Below, one piece after another: positions 8,762 to 18,338 of a DNA stretch of 64,000 bases. The notes under the pieces were generated by a model that was not told the origin of the DNA, searched no databases, and saw only the letters and a list, made by a program, of their open reading frames with translations. Source of the DNA: Ornithinibacillus halotolerans. Lineage in GTDB: Bacteria; Bacillota; Bacilli; Bacillales; Amphibacillaceae. A program made the position numbers and the translations under genes. Positions within the stretch are counted from its first letter, which is position 1; every line of letters starts with the position of its first letter. The stretch lies in contig NZ_BMEY01000005.1 of assembly GCF_014637405.1 (NCBI RefSeq), positions 62,001 through 126,000 of the forward strand, in the 5' to 3' direction.

Positions 8762-11158
8762 TTAATATTTATCTTCTTCCACTCGCATTAGTCTTAAACC
8801 ATTCAATGCTACTAAAAGAGTTGCTCCCATATCTGAAAGGATGGCAATCCAAAGTGTTAGCCAACCGGGGATAACCAATAATAAGGCAATGAATTTAATT
8901 GCTAATGCGAAGGTGATGTTTTGCTTAATTATAGTAAGTGCTTTTCGGCTTAGTTTCACAGAAAATGGAAGTTTTCTTAAATCATCTCCCATTAAAGCTA
9001 CATCTGCTGTTTCAAGGGCAGTATCTGTCCCTGCTCCACCCATTGCAATTCCAACTGTAGAGGCAGCTAACGCAGGGGCATCATTGACACCATCCCCAAC
9101 CATCGCTACGTTGCCATATTTAGATCTCAATTGTTTAATAAATTCTAATTTATCTTGAGGCAATAGTTCTGCTTGAATATCCGTTACCCCAACATGACCT
9201 CCAATTGCATTGGCTGTACCTTTGTTGTCACCTGTAAGCATGATGGTTTTTTTGATTCCAAGTTGATGTAACTTTTGAATGATTTCCTTGCTGGATTCAC
9301 GTACTTCATCGGCTACTGCAATGACAGCAAGTATTTCTTTTTCAGTTCCAACCATCATTGCGGTTTTACCTTGATTTTGTAGGTTCTTAACAATTTGCTC
9401 TTGTTTATTATTAAAGTCAACTGACAGATTCTCAAATAATTTCGGATTTCCAATGTAGTAAGTCGTACCGTTGATAGTCCCCTTAATTCCTTTTCCTGTG
9501 ATAGAAGAGAAATCATCCACGATTACATGAGTGTAGGAAATGTTCTCCTCATCTGCTTTTTTCATAATAGCTGAAGCTAGAGGATGCCCGGAACGATATT
9601 CTAATGCAGTAATGATAGACAACATATCTTCTGCATTTACCTGATTGTTCAACATTTTAAAATCTGTTACAACTGGAACTCCTTTTGTAAGTGTACCCGT
9701 TTTATCAAAAGCTATTGCTTTTAAAGCACCCATTTCTTCTAGATAAATTCCGCCTTTGATAAGCACACCTTTTTTAGCTGCATTTCCAATTGCTGAAACA
9801 ATAGAAATAGGAGTTGAAATAACTAATGCACAGGGACAACCAACGACCAATACTGCTAGCCCTTGATAAACCCAAGTTCCCCAGCTGCCACCAAATAATA
9901 ATGGTGGTACTACAGCTACCAGCCCTGCGATAATCATAATAATAGGCGTATAATATTTTGCAAATTTATCTACAAACGCTTGAGAAGGCGCGCGTTCCCC
10001 TTGAGCTTCTTCAACAAGGTGAATGATTTTGGAAATTGTTGTATCTTCAACAAGCTTTGTTACTTTAACTTCAAGTATTCCCTCTTCGTTTAATGTACCT
10101 GCAAAAACTTCATCATCCACTGTTTTCTCAACTGGGACTGACTCGCCTGTAATAGTTGCTTGATTAACAGCCGAGTAACCATGTACTACTACACCATCCA
10201 TAGCAAGCTTTTGACCGGGTTTCACAATCATAATATCGCCAACAGCAATATCATCAACATGAATCATCATTTCTTGCCCATTTCTTCTAACAAGCGCCTC
10301 TTTCGGAGCAATATCCATTAAAGATCGAATTGATTGTCTTGCTCGGTCCATAGAGAAACGTTCTAAAGCTTCACTAATTGCAAAGAGAATAACAACAATT
10401 GCACCTTCTGCCCATTCTCCAATAATAGCTGCTCCAATAATAGCCACTGTCATAAGAGTTTTCATGTCAAATTCAAAATGTAGTAAGTTTTGAAACCCGA
10501 CTTTAAAGAGTGAATATCCCCCAATAACGATGGCTGCTGCAAACAATAGGGAGGTAATAATATTTTCTTCCCCATTAACAAACTGAGAGATATAACCAAA
10601 AATGATTAATAAAGAAGCGTATAGTAATGTGCTGTGTTTTTTATAAAATGGCTCTTTCTCTTCTTTAACCTCTTGTTTCTCTTCCCTTAATGGTTTATCT
10701 GGAGCGACTTTAAGGTTTTCAAAAGCACCAGCTTTTTCTAATTCCTCGATAGTTGTATTCCCATATACCTCAATTTTAGATGCACCAAAATTTACTTTTG
10801 CATCATGAACCCCTGATAATTTTTTTACATTCTCTTCGAATTTACCCGCACAATTGGCACACGAAAAGCCTTCAACCCGATACACATTTTTATCCTGATG
10901 AACAACAATTGGTGTTTGCCGTTTTGGTTTTTCAGGCATTACTTTAAGATTTTCAAAAGCGCCAGCCCTTTCTAATTCTTCAACCGTTGCATCACCATAT
11001 ACGGATATTTTAGATGCACCGAAATTTACTTTTGCATCTTGCACATTGGGCAGTTTCTTAACATTTCTTTCAAATTTCCCTGCACAATTAGCACATGAAA
11101 AGCCTTGTACTCGGTAGGAAGTCATTTCCACTTCAGACCGTTCAGCTTGTTCAGACAT
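8762..11158 (-). CDS. cadA: Cd/Zn/Pb-exporting P1B-type ATPase CadA
   Basis: 798 aa. Two N-terminal heavy-metal-associated domains (C22/C25 and C100/C103), eight predicted TM helices, TGES (337-340), the metal-binding CPC motif (441-443) in the transport helix, the phosphorylation motif DKTGT (485-489), SGHPLA, and the [11 protein letters not shown] hinge. CPC with CxxC domains and a CadC regulator fit export of Cd(II), Zn(II) or Pb(II). The two metal-binding domains are near copies, about 51 of 63 positions identical by my count, so they arose by recent tandem duplication. The start overlaps the cadC stop by 8 bp, so the two are translationally coupled. Confidence 0.95.
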   Translation of the reverse strand: MSEQAERSEVEMTSYRVQGFSCANCAGKFERNVKKLPNVQDAKVNFGASKISVYGDATVEELERAGAFENLKVMPEKPKRQTPIVVHQDKNVYRVEGFSCANCAGKFEENVKKLSGVHDAKVNFGASKIEVYGNTTIEELEKAGAFENLKVAPDKPLREEKQEVKEEKEPFYKKHSTLLYASLLIIFGYISQFVNGEENIITSLLFAAAIVIGGYSLFKVGFQNLLHFEFDMKTLMTVAIIGAAIIGEWAEGAIVVILFAISEALERFSMDRARQSIRSLMDIAPKEALVRRNGQEMMIHVDDIAVGDIMIVKPGQKLAMDGVVVHGYSAVNQATITGESVPVEKTVDDEVFAGTLNEEGILEVKVTKLVEDTTISKIIHLVEEAQGERAPSQAFVDKFAKYYTPIIMIIAGLVAVVPPLLFGGSWGTWVYQGLAVLVVGCPCALVISTPISIVSAIGNAAKKGVLIKGGIYLEEMGALKAIAFDKTGTLTKGVPVVTDFKMLNNQVNAEDMLSIITALEYRSGHPLASAIMKKADEENISYTHVIVDDFSSITGKGIKGTINGTTYYIGNPKLFENLSVDFNNKQEQIVKNLQNQGKTAMMVGTEKEILAVIAVADEVRESSKEIIQKLHQLGIKKTIMLTGDNKGTANAIGGHVGVTDIQAELLPQDKLEFIKQLRSKYGNVAMVGDGVNDAPALAASTVGIAMGGAGTDTALETADVALMGDDLRKLPFSVKLSRKALTIIKQNITFALAIKFIALLLVIPGWLTLWIAILSDMGATLLVALNGLRLMRVEEDKY

Positions 11159-11519
11159 TTACCTCCACCTCTTTCTTATGTGTTAATGCAATCATCATAA
11201 TTTGTTTGATATGTTCGTCGTTTAATGAGTAAAAGGAAAGCTTTCCTTCTTTTCTATAGTTGACAATCCTTTGCTTATAAAGTGTTCGTAAATGATGAGA
11301 AGCATTAGCAACTGTAACGCCTAAGATATTAGCTATATCACAAACACATAGTTCATCTTCCTGACACAAAGCATAGGTGATTTTTGCTCTATTTTCGTCG
11401 GCAATTGCTTTTAACATTTGAGAAACACCTGAAATATCTACTGTTTGTAGATCACCCTGTATTCGATTAACCTTTTCCTCGTCATAACAAAAAATTTCAC
11501 AAGTATCTTTCTTATTCAA
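11151..11519 (-). CDS. cadC: ArsR/SmtB-family metal repressor CadC
   Basis: 122-aa winged-helix repressor that leaves DNA on binding Cd(II), Pb(II) or Zn(II). Metal-site cysteines are C7, C11, C58 and C60 in the ELCVCD motif, exactly the positions of plasmid pI258 CadC. Recognition helix region [14 protein letters not shown] start supported by GAGGTGA just upstream. It is the first gene of cadC-cadA and is followed by cadD. Two ATTCAAG-type dyads lie directly upstream. Confidence 0.94.
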   Translation of the reverse strand: MNKKDTCEIFCYDEEKVNRIQGDLQTVDISGVSQMLKAIADENRAKITYALCQEDELCVCDIANILGVTVANASHHLRTLYKQRIVNYRKEGKLSFYSLNDEHIKQIMMIALTHKKEVEVNV

Positions 11520-11530
11520 TTCATCACCTC

Positions 11531-11595
11531 ATTCAAGTATTCGCTTGATTATATAATAACTTTTTCCAGCGCAACATTCAAGCATATACTTGAAT
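11531..11595 (-). promoter_or_regulatory. cad operator pair and promoter
   Basis: Two dyads of the same design, start points 45 bp apart: ATTCAAG-N6-CTTGATT (11531-11550) and the perfect ATTCAAG-N6-CTTGAAT (11576-11595). A minus-strand promoter between them reads TTGAAT, 17 bp, TATTAT. Staphylococcal CadC also binds a TTCAA/TTGAA-type dyad over its promoter. Assignment to CadC is by position. Confidence 0.78.
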
Positions 11596-11731
11596 GAAAT
11601 AAAAAAGAAATGGGTATTTCCAATTCTAAAAAGTACTTCTTCAATTTCCCATTTAAGTCAAACAATCACATAAGGTCCCATTTCTCTTATCTAGTATTTC
11701 ATTGTAATATCAGTATGAAGGAGGATTAGAT

Positions 11732-13441
11732 ATGGATATATCAAGAGTTGCAATTTATGCTCGTGTAAGCACAGAAGAACAGGCAAAAGAAGGTTTTAGT
11801 ATAGCCGCGCAACTTCAAACACTTCGGCAATATGCTCAAATTTATAACTGGGAGGTGATTGATGAATATGTCGATGAAGGAATTAGTGGTAAATCCGTAA
11901 AAGGACGGCCTGAAATGAAAAGACTAATTAAAGATGTAGAGAATGAGAGATTTGATGCTGTAATAGTTTGGAAAATTTCCCGACTTTCAAGAAATATGCT
12001 AGAAACACTCATGATTCTAGATAAGTTTGAAAAATACAACGTGAAATTTATATCCTACTCAGAAAACTTTGATACCAGTAGTCCTATAGGTCGTTTAGTA
12101 CTTCAAATTATGGCCTCAATCGCTGAAATGGAGCGAAATACATTAGCGGAAAACGTTAAGCTTGGGATGAAACAGAGAGCTTTGGAAGGGAGATGGAACG
12201 GCGGGGTTGTATTTGGATATGACACTGTTAAGAAGGAGCTAGTTATCAATGAAAAGGAAGCTGAAGTAGTACAGTTAATCTATCATATGTATGCAAATGG
12301 CAAAGGGCTAAGAGCGATTTCTAACCACTTAAATAAAGCTGGATATAAAACCAAGCGTAATCGTTATTTCTCCATCAATGGAGTAGCACAAATCCTAGAC
12401 AATGTAATATATAACGGTAAAATCAGTTGGCTAAAATTTGAAAATTGGGATTCCAAACGAAGAAAAGGGAAAAATCCAAATCCTATTCTTGTAGAAGGAA
12501 AACATGAACCTATTATTTCGGACGAACTATGGAGCGTTGTACGAGCAAGGAGAAAAAGTAAATCATTTAAGCAGCGTCAATCAAACGAACCATTTTTACT
12601 TAGTGGCCTTTTACGCTGTCCTGATTGTGGTCAAGGAATGGTTCCGTCAATTACAACACATACACGAAAAGATGGGACGAAACGAAAACATCGTTATTAC
12701 GTTTGTAGCGATTTTCATAACAAAGGATCTGCTGCTTGTAAAGCTAATTCCATTAAGGCATATAAAGCAGAAGAAACGGTTATCAAGAAAATTGAACATT
12801 TTAGTTCTAATAAGAAGAGATTATATAAGACGATCACTGACATAAGTTCAAGTTCTGCTCATTCGATAAGTAAGCTTAACAAAGAATTAGAAAAGATTGA
12901 AATACGATTAAAAGAGATTGAACAATTACAGGCAAAGTATATGGATGCCTTTGAGAAAAACACTCTCCCTGTTGATATTCTACAAGAACGGTTACAAAAG
13001 GTCTCGAATGATAAAAGGGGGTTAGAACAAAAGAAAAATGAGATTATAATACAATTAGGATCTATCGATTCAAAAGTAATCCAACCAGATTTGATTGAAA
13101 ATTTACTGAAAAAATTCTTATCAGTATATAGGAAGACATCTAGGGAAAATAAAAAACAATTACTTCAGTTGTTAATCGATAATATCTCAATCAAGCAAAT
13201 AGATAAATCTAGAACCATAAAAAACATAGAACTTGAATTTGATTTTACTGAACTGAATATATCGAAAACCTTTATACTAATCCACTTGTTGTATCGAGAA
13301 ACGGATAATGAACATACATTTTCAATACCCGCTTCCGATAAAGAATTACCACCTTATCTACAACAGTTTTTGCCTCTATTTGTGGTACGGTTCCCCCCTA
13401 ATAATCCTAAATCCCCGATACACTTGCTCAAGCAGCACTAA
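11732..13441 (+). CDS. Large serine recombinase, CcrB-like
   Basis: 569 aa. Resolvase catalytic domain at the N-terminus (YARVSTEEQ with the nucleophile Ser, then SRLSRN), recombinase DNA-binding domain (residues about 170-290), zinc ribbon (CPDCGQGM ... [12 protein letters not shown]) and a long coiled coil. From memory, the segment [13 protein letters not shown] and the ribbon region, including [13 protein letters not shown], match staphylococcal CcrB closely, more than phage integrases. Start ATG after GAAGGAGGA. The last 22 codons and the stop lie inside the antisense of rlmH, so the present C-terminus seems created by integration. No ccrA partner is visible. It would excise and integrate the metal island at rlmH. 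Confidence 0.9.
   Translation: MDISRVAIYARVSTEEQAKEGFSIAAQLQTLRQYAQIYNWEVIDEYVDEGISGKSVKGRPEMKRLIKDVENERFDAVIVWKISRLSRNMLETLMILDKFEKYNVKFISYSENFDTSSPIGRLVLQIMASIAEMERNTLAENVKLGMKQRALEGRWNGGVVFGYDTVKKELVINEKEAEVVQLIYHMYANGKGLRAISNHLNKAGYKTKRNRYFSINGVAQILDNVIYNGKISWLKFENWDSKRRKGKNPNPILVEGKHEPIISDELWSVVRARRKSKSFKQRQSNEPFLLSGLLRCPDCGQGMVPSITTHTRKDGTKRKHRYYVCSDFHNKGSAACKANSIKAYKAEETVIKKIEHFSSNKKRLYKTITDISSSSAHSISKLNKELEKIEIRLKEIEQLQAKYMDAFEKNTLPVDILQERLQKVSNDKRGLEQKKNEIIIQLGSIDSKVIQPDLIENLLKKFLSVYRKTSRENKKQLLQLLIDNISIKQIDKSRTIKNIELEFDFTELNISKTFILIHLLYRETDNEHTFSIPASDKELPPYLQQFLPLFVVRFPPNNPKSPIHLLKQH
13376..13396. other. Candidate chromosomal attachment site at the rlmH 3' end
   Basis: The last codons of rlmH on the minus strand read GAACCGTACCACAAATAG (EPYHK stop). 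This aligns position by position with the SCC site of S. aureus rlmH, which encodes EAYHK. The recombinase gene abuts it. The partner repeat at the far end of the island must lie left of position 1, since I found no second copy in the window. The exact crossover point is inferred. Confidence 0.6.
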
Positions 13442-13855
13442 TCGCATCAACTGATGAGGAAACGTCATCTTCGAAAAAGATAGTGCATAATCACTTCGCT
13501 TCTGTACATCCTCACTAATCCCAAGTGATCCACCTATTACGAATGCAACCTTGCTCTTCCCATATGTCGCAAGCTGGTCCATTTTATCTGCTAACTGTTC
13601 GGAACTTATCATCTTTCCGCCAATCTCTAATGTAATAACATACGTATCTTGACCTATATGGGAAAGGATGCGCTCGCCTTCCTTCCGCTTCACATCTTCC
13701 ATTTCCGCTTCACTCATGTTTTCTGGTGCTTTCTCATCTGCGACTTCCACTACATCAACCTTTGCATAAGCTGATAGCCGCTTCATATATTCTGCGATTC
13801 CTTGTTTTAAATACTTTTCCTTTAGTTTACCTACGGATACAATGGTTATTTTCAT
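13376..13855 (-). CDS. rlmH: 23S rRNA pseudouridine-1915 N3-methyltransferase RlmH
   Basis: 159-aa SPOUT methyltransferase that modifies pseudouridine 1915 in helix 69 of 23S rRNA. Start [17 protein letters not shown], the SAM-binding knot with [10 protein letters not shown], and the conserved terminus [11 protein letters not shown] are all present, so insertion of the neighbouring island left the protein intact. This is orfX in staphylococci, the SCC target. In B. subtilis its neighbour is htrC; here 15 kb of other genes intervene. Confidence 0.96.
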   Translation of the reverse strand: MKITIVSVGKLKEKYLKQGIAEYMKRLSAYAKVDVVEVADEKAPENMSEAEMEDVKRKEGERILSHIGQDTYVITLEIGGKMISSEQLADKMDQLATYGKSKVAFVIGGSLGISEDVQKRSDYALSFSKMTFPHQLMRLVLLEQVYRGFRIIRGEPYHK

Positions 13856-14005
13856 ATCTTGCCGTCCTTTTCATTTTTCTTTTCTTAGTTTAACAAACAG
13901 AAGAAAAATTAACACGCGATCTTGTCGCCATACAATTTTAAATAATAATAGTTTGTTAACGGGAATACATTAAAATGATGAAGAAAAAGGGGTTGAGATA
14001 AGTTA

Positions 14006-14746
14006 ATGGATTACATAAAAAGTGCAAGTTTTGAACATAAATTTTGGTTACAAGCTTTATACAATCATACACAGCTCATCAATGATTCCCTCCATCACCA
14101 GGAGGAAAGTGATATACTCGATACGAATAATCTTTTAAAAACATTTGAACATCTATTAGAAGAATCAAATTATCTTTCAGATCGTAATGTCATTGCATTT
14201 ACGAAAAAGGCAGAAACAATAACAGAACGGTTAAAGGAAATAAAACTCTCTATTATAGAAAGACAATTATTCGGTAGTATTCGTATCCAACTTAGTCCTT
14301 CCATAATTAATCAAATGGTAAATGAGATCGATGAGTATATGTTTCTTATAAGTTTTCTCAAAGAGGGGAAAGTAGTACCAGTGTTCCACGAATTACACTA
14401 TCATTTACTTTGGCTACGAACGAATGCTATTCACGCTAATACCATTTATACAAATCTACATCCCTTAGAAGCCACACTTCGAAAGGAATTTACGTTAATA
14501 CATGAACAATTCAATTCTCTCTACTTATTTGCTGTTGAATTAACAGGTTATTTGAGGTCCAATGTTACCCGATTCCCTTCATTGGAGAAATTCAATCAGC
14601 AAGTAAAAGAAGTCACTCATCACTTTCTTAAAATCCTGCAAGAAATTGATATATTAGATACTAATTCTTCAAATCTATTAAATCAGATCACTTATGAAAT
14701 AGACTATTACACATATAAGTTAAAGAATTCTACTAATTTAAAATAA
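14006..14746 (+). CDS. DUF2935 protein
   Basis: 246 aa, helical, no membrane segments. Two similar halves each begin with an E/H-rich helix: SFEHKFWLQALYNHT near residue 8 and VFHELHYHLLWLRTNAIH near residue 128. The repeated E, H and HxxxH patterns suggest a metal-binding bundle, as expected for DUF2935. Ribosome site AAGGGG is rather far (13 bases) from this ATG. Function unknown; it stands alone next to rlmH. Confidence 0.75.
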   Translation: MDYIKSASFEHKFWLQALYNHTQLINDSLHHQEESDILDTNNLLKTFEHLLEESNYLSDRNVIAFTKKAETITERLKEIKLSIIERQLFGSIRIQLSPSIINQMVNEIDEYMFLISFLKEGKVVPVFHELHYHLLWLRTNAIHANTIYTNLHPLEATLRKEFTLIHEQFNSLYLFAVELTGYLRSNVTRFPSLEKFNQQVKEVTHHFLKILQEIDILDTNSSNLLNQITYEIDYYTYKLKNSTNLK

Positions 14747-14766
14747 GTAAGCCCCCCAACTTTATA

Positions 14767-14794
14767 TTGACATTAATCGACATACATTTACAAT
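14767..14794 (+). promoter_or_regulatory. Probable sigma-A promoter of the deacetylase gene
   Basis: -35 TTGACA (14767-14772) and -10 TACAAT (14789-14794) with a 16-bp spacer, about 100 bp upstream of the polysaccharide deacetylase gene. Confidence 0.55.
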
Positions 14795-14893
14795 ATGAAT
14801 TAGGTTAACCAAATAACGACTCTATTAGTCTAGTTAATAGGGAAGCCTATATTACGAAATGTACTTGATTTGAAGAAAAGGAGGGGATCTAGT

Positions 14894-15706
14894 CTGAAGA
14901 GAAAAATGAGAAAACCATTGCTGATGGCCTCTGTATTGATGATAGTAATAGCTGGTCTTTTCTACACTTGTCAATTCTTTATGAAAGAAATAACAGCACA
15001 GCCTGTTTTACTAGCAAACTCACATGGCATCTACTCTAACAATCTAGCTCCATATAAAGATTACTTATACTTACCACAACCAACAGATGAAGTCGAAGTA
15101 GAGAAAGAACAATTTGAGATCCCTTTCTTTGAAATAGATGATTCATTCGTAAAAAGTATACCTGAAGGAAAGGTTGCGCTAACTTTTGATGATGGACCTT
15201 CCGAATATACAAGAGATATTGTTAATACACTGAAACAATATGAAGTTGGTGGTACTTTTTTCTTAATAGGTCAATACTTAGACAAGTATCCTGAGGAAGT
15301 TGCTTATATTCACGAAAATGGCTATACGATTGGAACTCATTCGATGAACCATATAAACTTCTCCAATAGTTCAACTGCAACACAAGAATATGAGTTACAG
15401 CAATCAATTGAAGCTATTGAAGCCATTATCGGAGAAGAAATTACATTATTCCGACCACCATTTGGTCAGTTTAATGATATTACTGAATCGGTCTCTAGTA
15501 ATCTTGGTCAGCGAATGATTTTATGGAATAACGATCCAAAAGATTGGCAATCTCGTGATGCTAAAAAGATCATTCAACATATAAAGTCCTCTGATGTATC
15601 TGGTTCAATAATCATCTTGCATGAATATCCAGCAACTCTTGAAGCACTTCCAGAAATTATTACGTATTTACAAGCTCAAGGTCTAGAACTTGTAAATTTA
15701 CGATAA
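14894..15706 (+). CDS. Polysaccharide deacetylase (NodB domain)
   Basis: Cell-surface carbohydrate esterase 4 enzyme, probably acting on peptidoglycan or another wall glycan. N-terminal signal-anchor after a very basic segment (KRKMRKP), then NodB motifs: TFDDGP (motif 1), GTHSMNH (motif 2, metal His pair), RPPFGQFN (motif 3), WNNDPKDW and ILHE (motif 5). The strong ribosome site AAGGAGGGG lies nine bases before a CTG codon at 14894; the nearest ATG (14906) is 21 bases away, and a TTG at 14870 precedes the site. I therefore place the start at CTG, which is unusual. Read this way it is 270 aa. Confidence 0.85.
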   Translation: MKRKMRKPLLMASVLMIVIAGLFYTCQFFMKEITAQPVLLANSHGIYSNNLAPYKDYLYLPQPTDEVEVEKEQFEIPFFEIDDSFVKSIPEGKVALTFDDGPSEYTRDIVNTLKQYEVGGTFFLIGQYLDKYPEEVAYIHENGYTIGTHSMNHINFSNSSTATQEYELQQSIEAIEAIIGEEITLFRPPFGQFNDITESVSSNLGQRMILWNNDPKDWQSRDAKKIIQHIKSSDVSGSIIILHEYPATLEALPEIITYLQAQGLELVNLR

Positions 15707-15729
15707 AAATTATGTGAAGGAGACCATAT

Positions 15730-16083
15730 ATGAATAGTCCTATTTTAAAAGAGATTGGAACAGTTTTTATCCCGGTTAGTAATATTGAATATGCAAGAGA
15801 TTGGTACTGTGAAATACTAGGATTGTTTCCAGAAGGTGAGATACAGTTTGGACATCTTTATGTCTTACCATTGAATGGTACAGATATTGTACTAGACAGT
15901 AAGATTTATGAAAAAGATAAAACATTCAAAACACCTGCCTTTCACTTTAACACACAAGATATAGAAGAGGCATATAACTTTATGAAACGTAAAGGCGTTA
16001 GTATTACTACCGATATTCAGTTTAATCACTATTTCAACTTTGAAGATCCAGATGGGAACTTGCTAATGGTCTGTAAATGTTAA
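15730..16083 (+). CDS. VOC/glyoxalase-fold protein
   Basis: 117 aa, single VOC-type module pair: start region GTVFIPVSNIEYARDWYCEILG and end region HYFNFEDPDGNLLMVC carry the family pattern (N-terminal beta strand, W-Y before the helix, DPDGN before the last strand). Ribosome site GAAGGAGA. It follows the deacetylase by 23 bp and is probably co-transcribed. Substrate unknown. Confidence 0.8.
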   Translation: MNSPILKEIGTVFIPVSNIEYARDWYCEILGLFPEGEIQFGHLYVLPLNGTDIVLDSKIYEKDKTFKTPAFHFNTQDIEEAYNFMKRKGVSITTDIQFNHYFNFEDPDGNLLMVCKC

Positions 16084-16116
16084 TAAATATAATTGCATAA
16101 TAAAAGAGTGATATAG

Positions 16117-16143
16117 AAGATCATCAATTGATGATCTTTTTTT
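16117..16143 (+). terminator. Rho-independent terminator
   Basis: Perfect 22-base palindrome (AAGATCATC ... GATGATCTT) followed by TTTTT, after the VOC gene. Confidence 0.85.
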
Positions 16144-16220
16144 CTATAGTAATTGAATTTTTATAAACAAAATAATATAATGTTTATAAATAGATAAACA
16201 TTTGTAAGGAGTGTTTGTAA

Positions 16221-16982
16221 TTGAGTACTAATGAACGATTTTGGAGTGCTACATTAGAAGAACTGGGTAACGGATATTATTACAATGAAGAAAGTAATGA
16301 ATATGTATGCCTGTTATGTGGGAAAGAATTTGAAGATGGGATTATCTATCCGTTAGAAGATATGTTGTATGAAGCGAAAAAAGCAATCGTACACCATATA
16401 AAGCATACACATATTTCCGTATTTCATTATTTACTTAATATGGATAAAAAATTTACAGGATTATCCGACCATCAAAAAGAATTACTTTTCTATTTTGAAA
16501 AAGGGTTAAGTGATAAAGAAATTGTAAATGAGCTCAATGGGGGCAGTACTTCAACAATTAGGAATCACCGCTTCAAGCTAAAAGAAAAGGAAAAACAAGC
16601 GAAAGTATTTCTAACTTTGATGAACCTTTTGAACAAAAAGAAGGATGATAAAACTGATTTTGTTAACTTTCATAAGGGGGCAACGATGGTGGATGAACGA
16701 TACGCTACAACCGAAAAGGAAAAACAAAAGATATTGGAAACATATTTTAAAAATGGACTAAACGGTGAGTTACATATCTTTCCCAGCAAAGAAAAACGAA
16801 AATTAATAGTCCTTCAACATATTGTAAAGCGATTTAAACCAAATAATACTTACACTGAAAAAGAAGTTAACACCATTTTACAGTCTATTTATCATGACTT
16901 TGCAACAATAAGAAGGTACTTGATTGAATATGGCTTTATGAACCGCAGTAAAGATTGTACAGAATATTGGATTACTACTTAA
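16221..16982 (+). CDS. DUF2087 transcriptional regulator
   Basis: 253 aa. A CxxC near residues 31-34 (CLLCGKEF) and HHIKHTH resemble a small zinc-binding segment; a LuxR-type helix-turn-helix follows (LSDKEIVNELNGGSTSTIRN, residues about 97-116); the C-terminal third is DUF2087 with LHIFPSKEKRK, YTEKEVNTILQ and RRYLIEYGFMNR. TTG start nine bases after AAGGAG. It is followed 12 bp later by a DUF6176 gene. Probably a stand-alone DNA-binding regulator; target unknown. Confidence 0.82.
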   Translation: MSTNERFWSATLEELGNGYYYNEESNEYVCLLCGKEFEDGIIYPLEDMLYEAKKAIVHHIKHTHISVFHYLLNMDKKFTGLSDHQKELLFYFEKGLSDKEIVNELNGGSTSTIRNHRFKLKEKEKQAKVFLTLMNLLNKKKDDKTDFVNFHKGATMVDERYATTEKEKQKILETYFKNGLNGELHIFPSKEKRKLIVLQHIVKRFKPNNTYTEKEVNTILQSIYHDFATIRRYLIEYGFMNRSKDCTEYWITT

Positions 16983-16994
16983 GGGGAGATACAA

Positions 16995-17342
16995 ATGAAT
17001 GTTGAACTAACTAGATTTAAAGTAAAGAATGGAAAATCCAAAAAAGTTGATGAATGGTTAAATTTTCTAAATGATCATATGAAAGATGTACTCATAACGT
17101 TAGAAGGCGAAAAGATGTATGTAGAAACGATTTTTAGAGAAGTACTAGATGGAAATGAGTATTTGTACTGGTTTTCTATTCAAGGAGAGGGCGGCCAAGA
17201 AGTCGAGGAATCACAGCATTGGATTGATAAAAAGCACTTGGAATATTGGAATGAATGTATAGATCCCAATTATTCTCCAGTTGACCTCTCAACAGAAGTT
17301 GTAATGATTCCTGAAAATATTAGAAAAGTAATGCATTCCTAG
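16995..17342 (+). CDS. DUF6176 family protein
   Basis: 115 aa, soluble, with the pattern ELTRFKVKNGKSKKVDEWL at the start and WIDKKHLEYWNECID in the second half. Ribosome site GGGGAGA. Co-directional with and 12 bp after the DUF2087 regulator, so probably one transcript ending at the 17356-17383 hairpin. Function unknown. Confidence 0.7.
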   Translation: MNVELTRFKVKNGKSKKVDEWLNFLNDHMKDVLITLEGEKMYVETIFREVLDGNEYLYWFSIQGEGGQEVEESQHWIDKKHLEYWNECIDPNYSPVDLSTEVVMIPENIRKVMHS

Positions 17343-17355
17343 TATTTATATTTAA

Positions 17356-17383
17356 ACAAGACGGTCATCATTGATCGTCTTGT
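17356..17383. terminator. Bidirectional terminator
   Basis: ACAAGACGGTCA and TGATCGTCTTGT form a 12-pair stem with one G-T pair and a four-base loop, flanked by A/T-rich tracts. It lies between two convergent genes; the stop codon of the minus-strand gene falls in the loop. Confidence 0.75.
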
Positions 17384-17853
17384 ATTATTTCAAATGAAAA
17401 GGAAGACGAGACGGCCCTAGCATGATTCTCTCTACTAGTAAAACCTAATAATTTTAATAAGCTATCGGTGCTTATCTCAAGAGTAAAAAAATAGGAATTA
17501 TTCTCATCATCGAATAGAAGTAAAAATGGCTCCTCTTCTTCAGGTACAATAACAATAACTTCATTAATAATGGCGTTTATCCACTTGTTTTCTAAATGGA
17601 AAGTTGGCTCTAACGGGATTTTAATCATATGTCCTTTGTTTGGAACAGGCCTAAATGCTTTCACAATACCATTTATTTCTTTCAATAGCTTTACCGTTTC
17701 TACCTGTATTTTATTATCATTCGGTATAGTTTTTATCACTTGATTCATTTCAATATTGAGAATCTCTATCTGTTTATTGTCCTCAGCATAAGTGACAGGG
17801 AAACCAATACAGATTAATACGAACAATAATGACATCATAATTTTTCGAAGCAT
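17368..17853 (-). CDS. Secreted protein of unknown function
   Basis: 161 aa from an ATG five bases after GAGGTGA. Signal peptide (KIMMSLLFVLICIGFPV, cleavage near TYA-ED). The mature part has no Cys and no motif I recognise; it is mixed alpha/beta, with an acidic loop PEEEEP near residue 108. No family assigned. Confidence 0.6.
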   Translation of the reverse strand: MLRKIMMSLLFVLICIGFPVTYAEDNKQIEILNIEMNQVIKTIPNDNKIQVETVKLLKEINGIVKAFRPVPNKGHMIKIPLEPTFHLENKWINAIINEVIVIVPEEEEPFLLLFDDENNSYFFTLEISTDSLLKLLGFTSRENHARAVSSSFSFEIIQDDQ

Positions 17854-17937
17854 ATACATCACCTCAAGCTTATAATAACCGGAGATGACTTATTCATACT
17901 TCATCATTAAAGTAAGGATTGTATATTTACCAACGCG

Positions 17938-18330
17938 CTAATATTTCTTATTTTTCTTTAGTAAATAATCCATCTTTTGATTAGCTTGATGGAGAACTTG
18001 TTTCATTTCCTTTATTCGTTCTTCTTTTCTTAGAATGTCATTATATTTTTCTTGAAAAAGCACTTGGATTTGGCGGATATTTTCTGTTTCTTCTTCTGTT
18101 AATTTTCTTGTATGTTCTGCATTGTGTGACCAATCAAAAAGTAATTTAATTTCCTGCAATGTAAAGCCAGTATCTTTTAACTTGATAATTGTTTCTACGG
18201 TTTCTAAATCCTCAATACTATAATCTCGTTGTTTATTTATTTTTGCTGGTTGAAGTAGTTTTATTTTTTCATAATAGCGTATCGTATCCGTACTAATGCC
18301 TGTTCTCTCAGCAAATTCACTAATTCTCAT
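17938..18330 (-). CDS. MerR-family regulator
   Basis: 130 aa: MerR winged helix (ISEFAERTGISTDTIRYYEK) and a long dimerisation coiled coil, but no Cys, so not a thiol-type metal sensor. The C-terminus (MDYLLKKNKKY) is short, without a ligand domain, as in the AdhR/YyaN-type MerR regulators. It lies 8 bp downstream of a small membrane-protein gene and is probably co-transcribed with it. Confidence 0.88.
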   Translation of the reverse strand: MRISEFAERTGISTDTIRYYEKIKLLQPAKINKQRDYSIEDLETVETIIKLKDTGFTLQEIKLLFDWSHNAEHTRKLTEEETENIRQIQVLFQEKYNDILRKEERIKEMKQVLHQANQKMDYLLKKNKKY

Positions 18331-18338
18331 GTTCCCAC

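Noticed and set aside
11600-11680. Hairpins with AAATGGG/CCCATTT upstream of the recombinase
   Set aside because: Two alternative pairings are possible and no tail follows; too weak to call a terminator or att feature.
12504-12845. 113-codon frame inside the recombinase gene
   Set aside because: Shadow frame of a well-supported gene.
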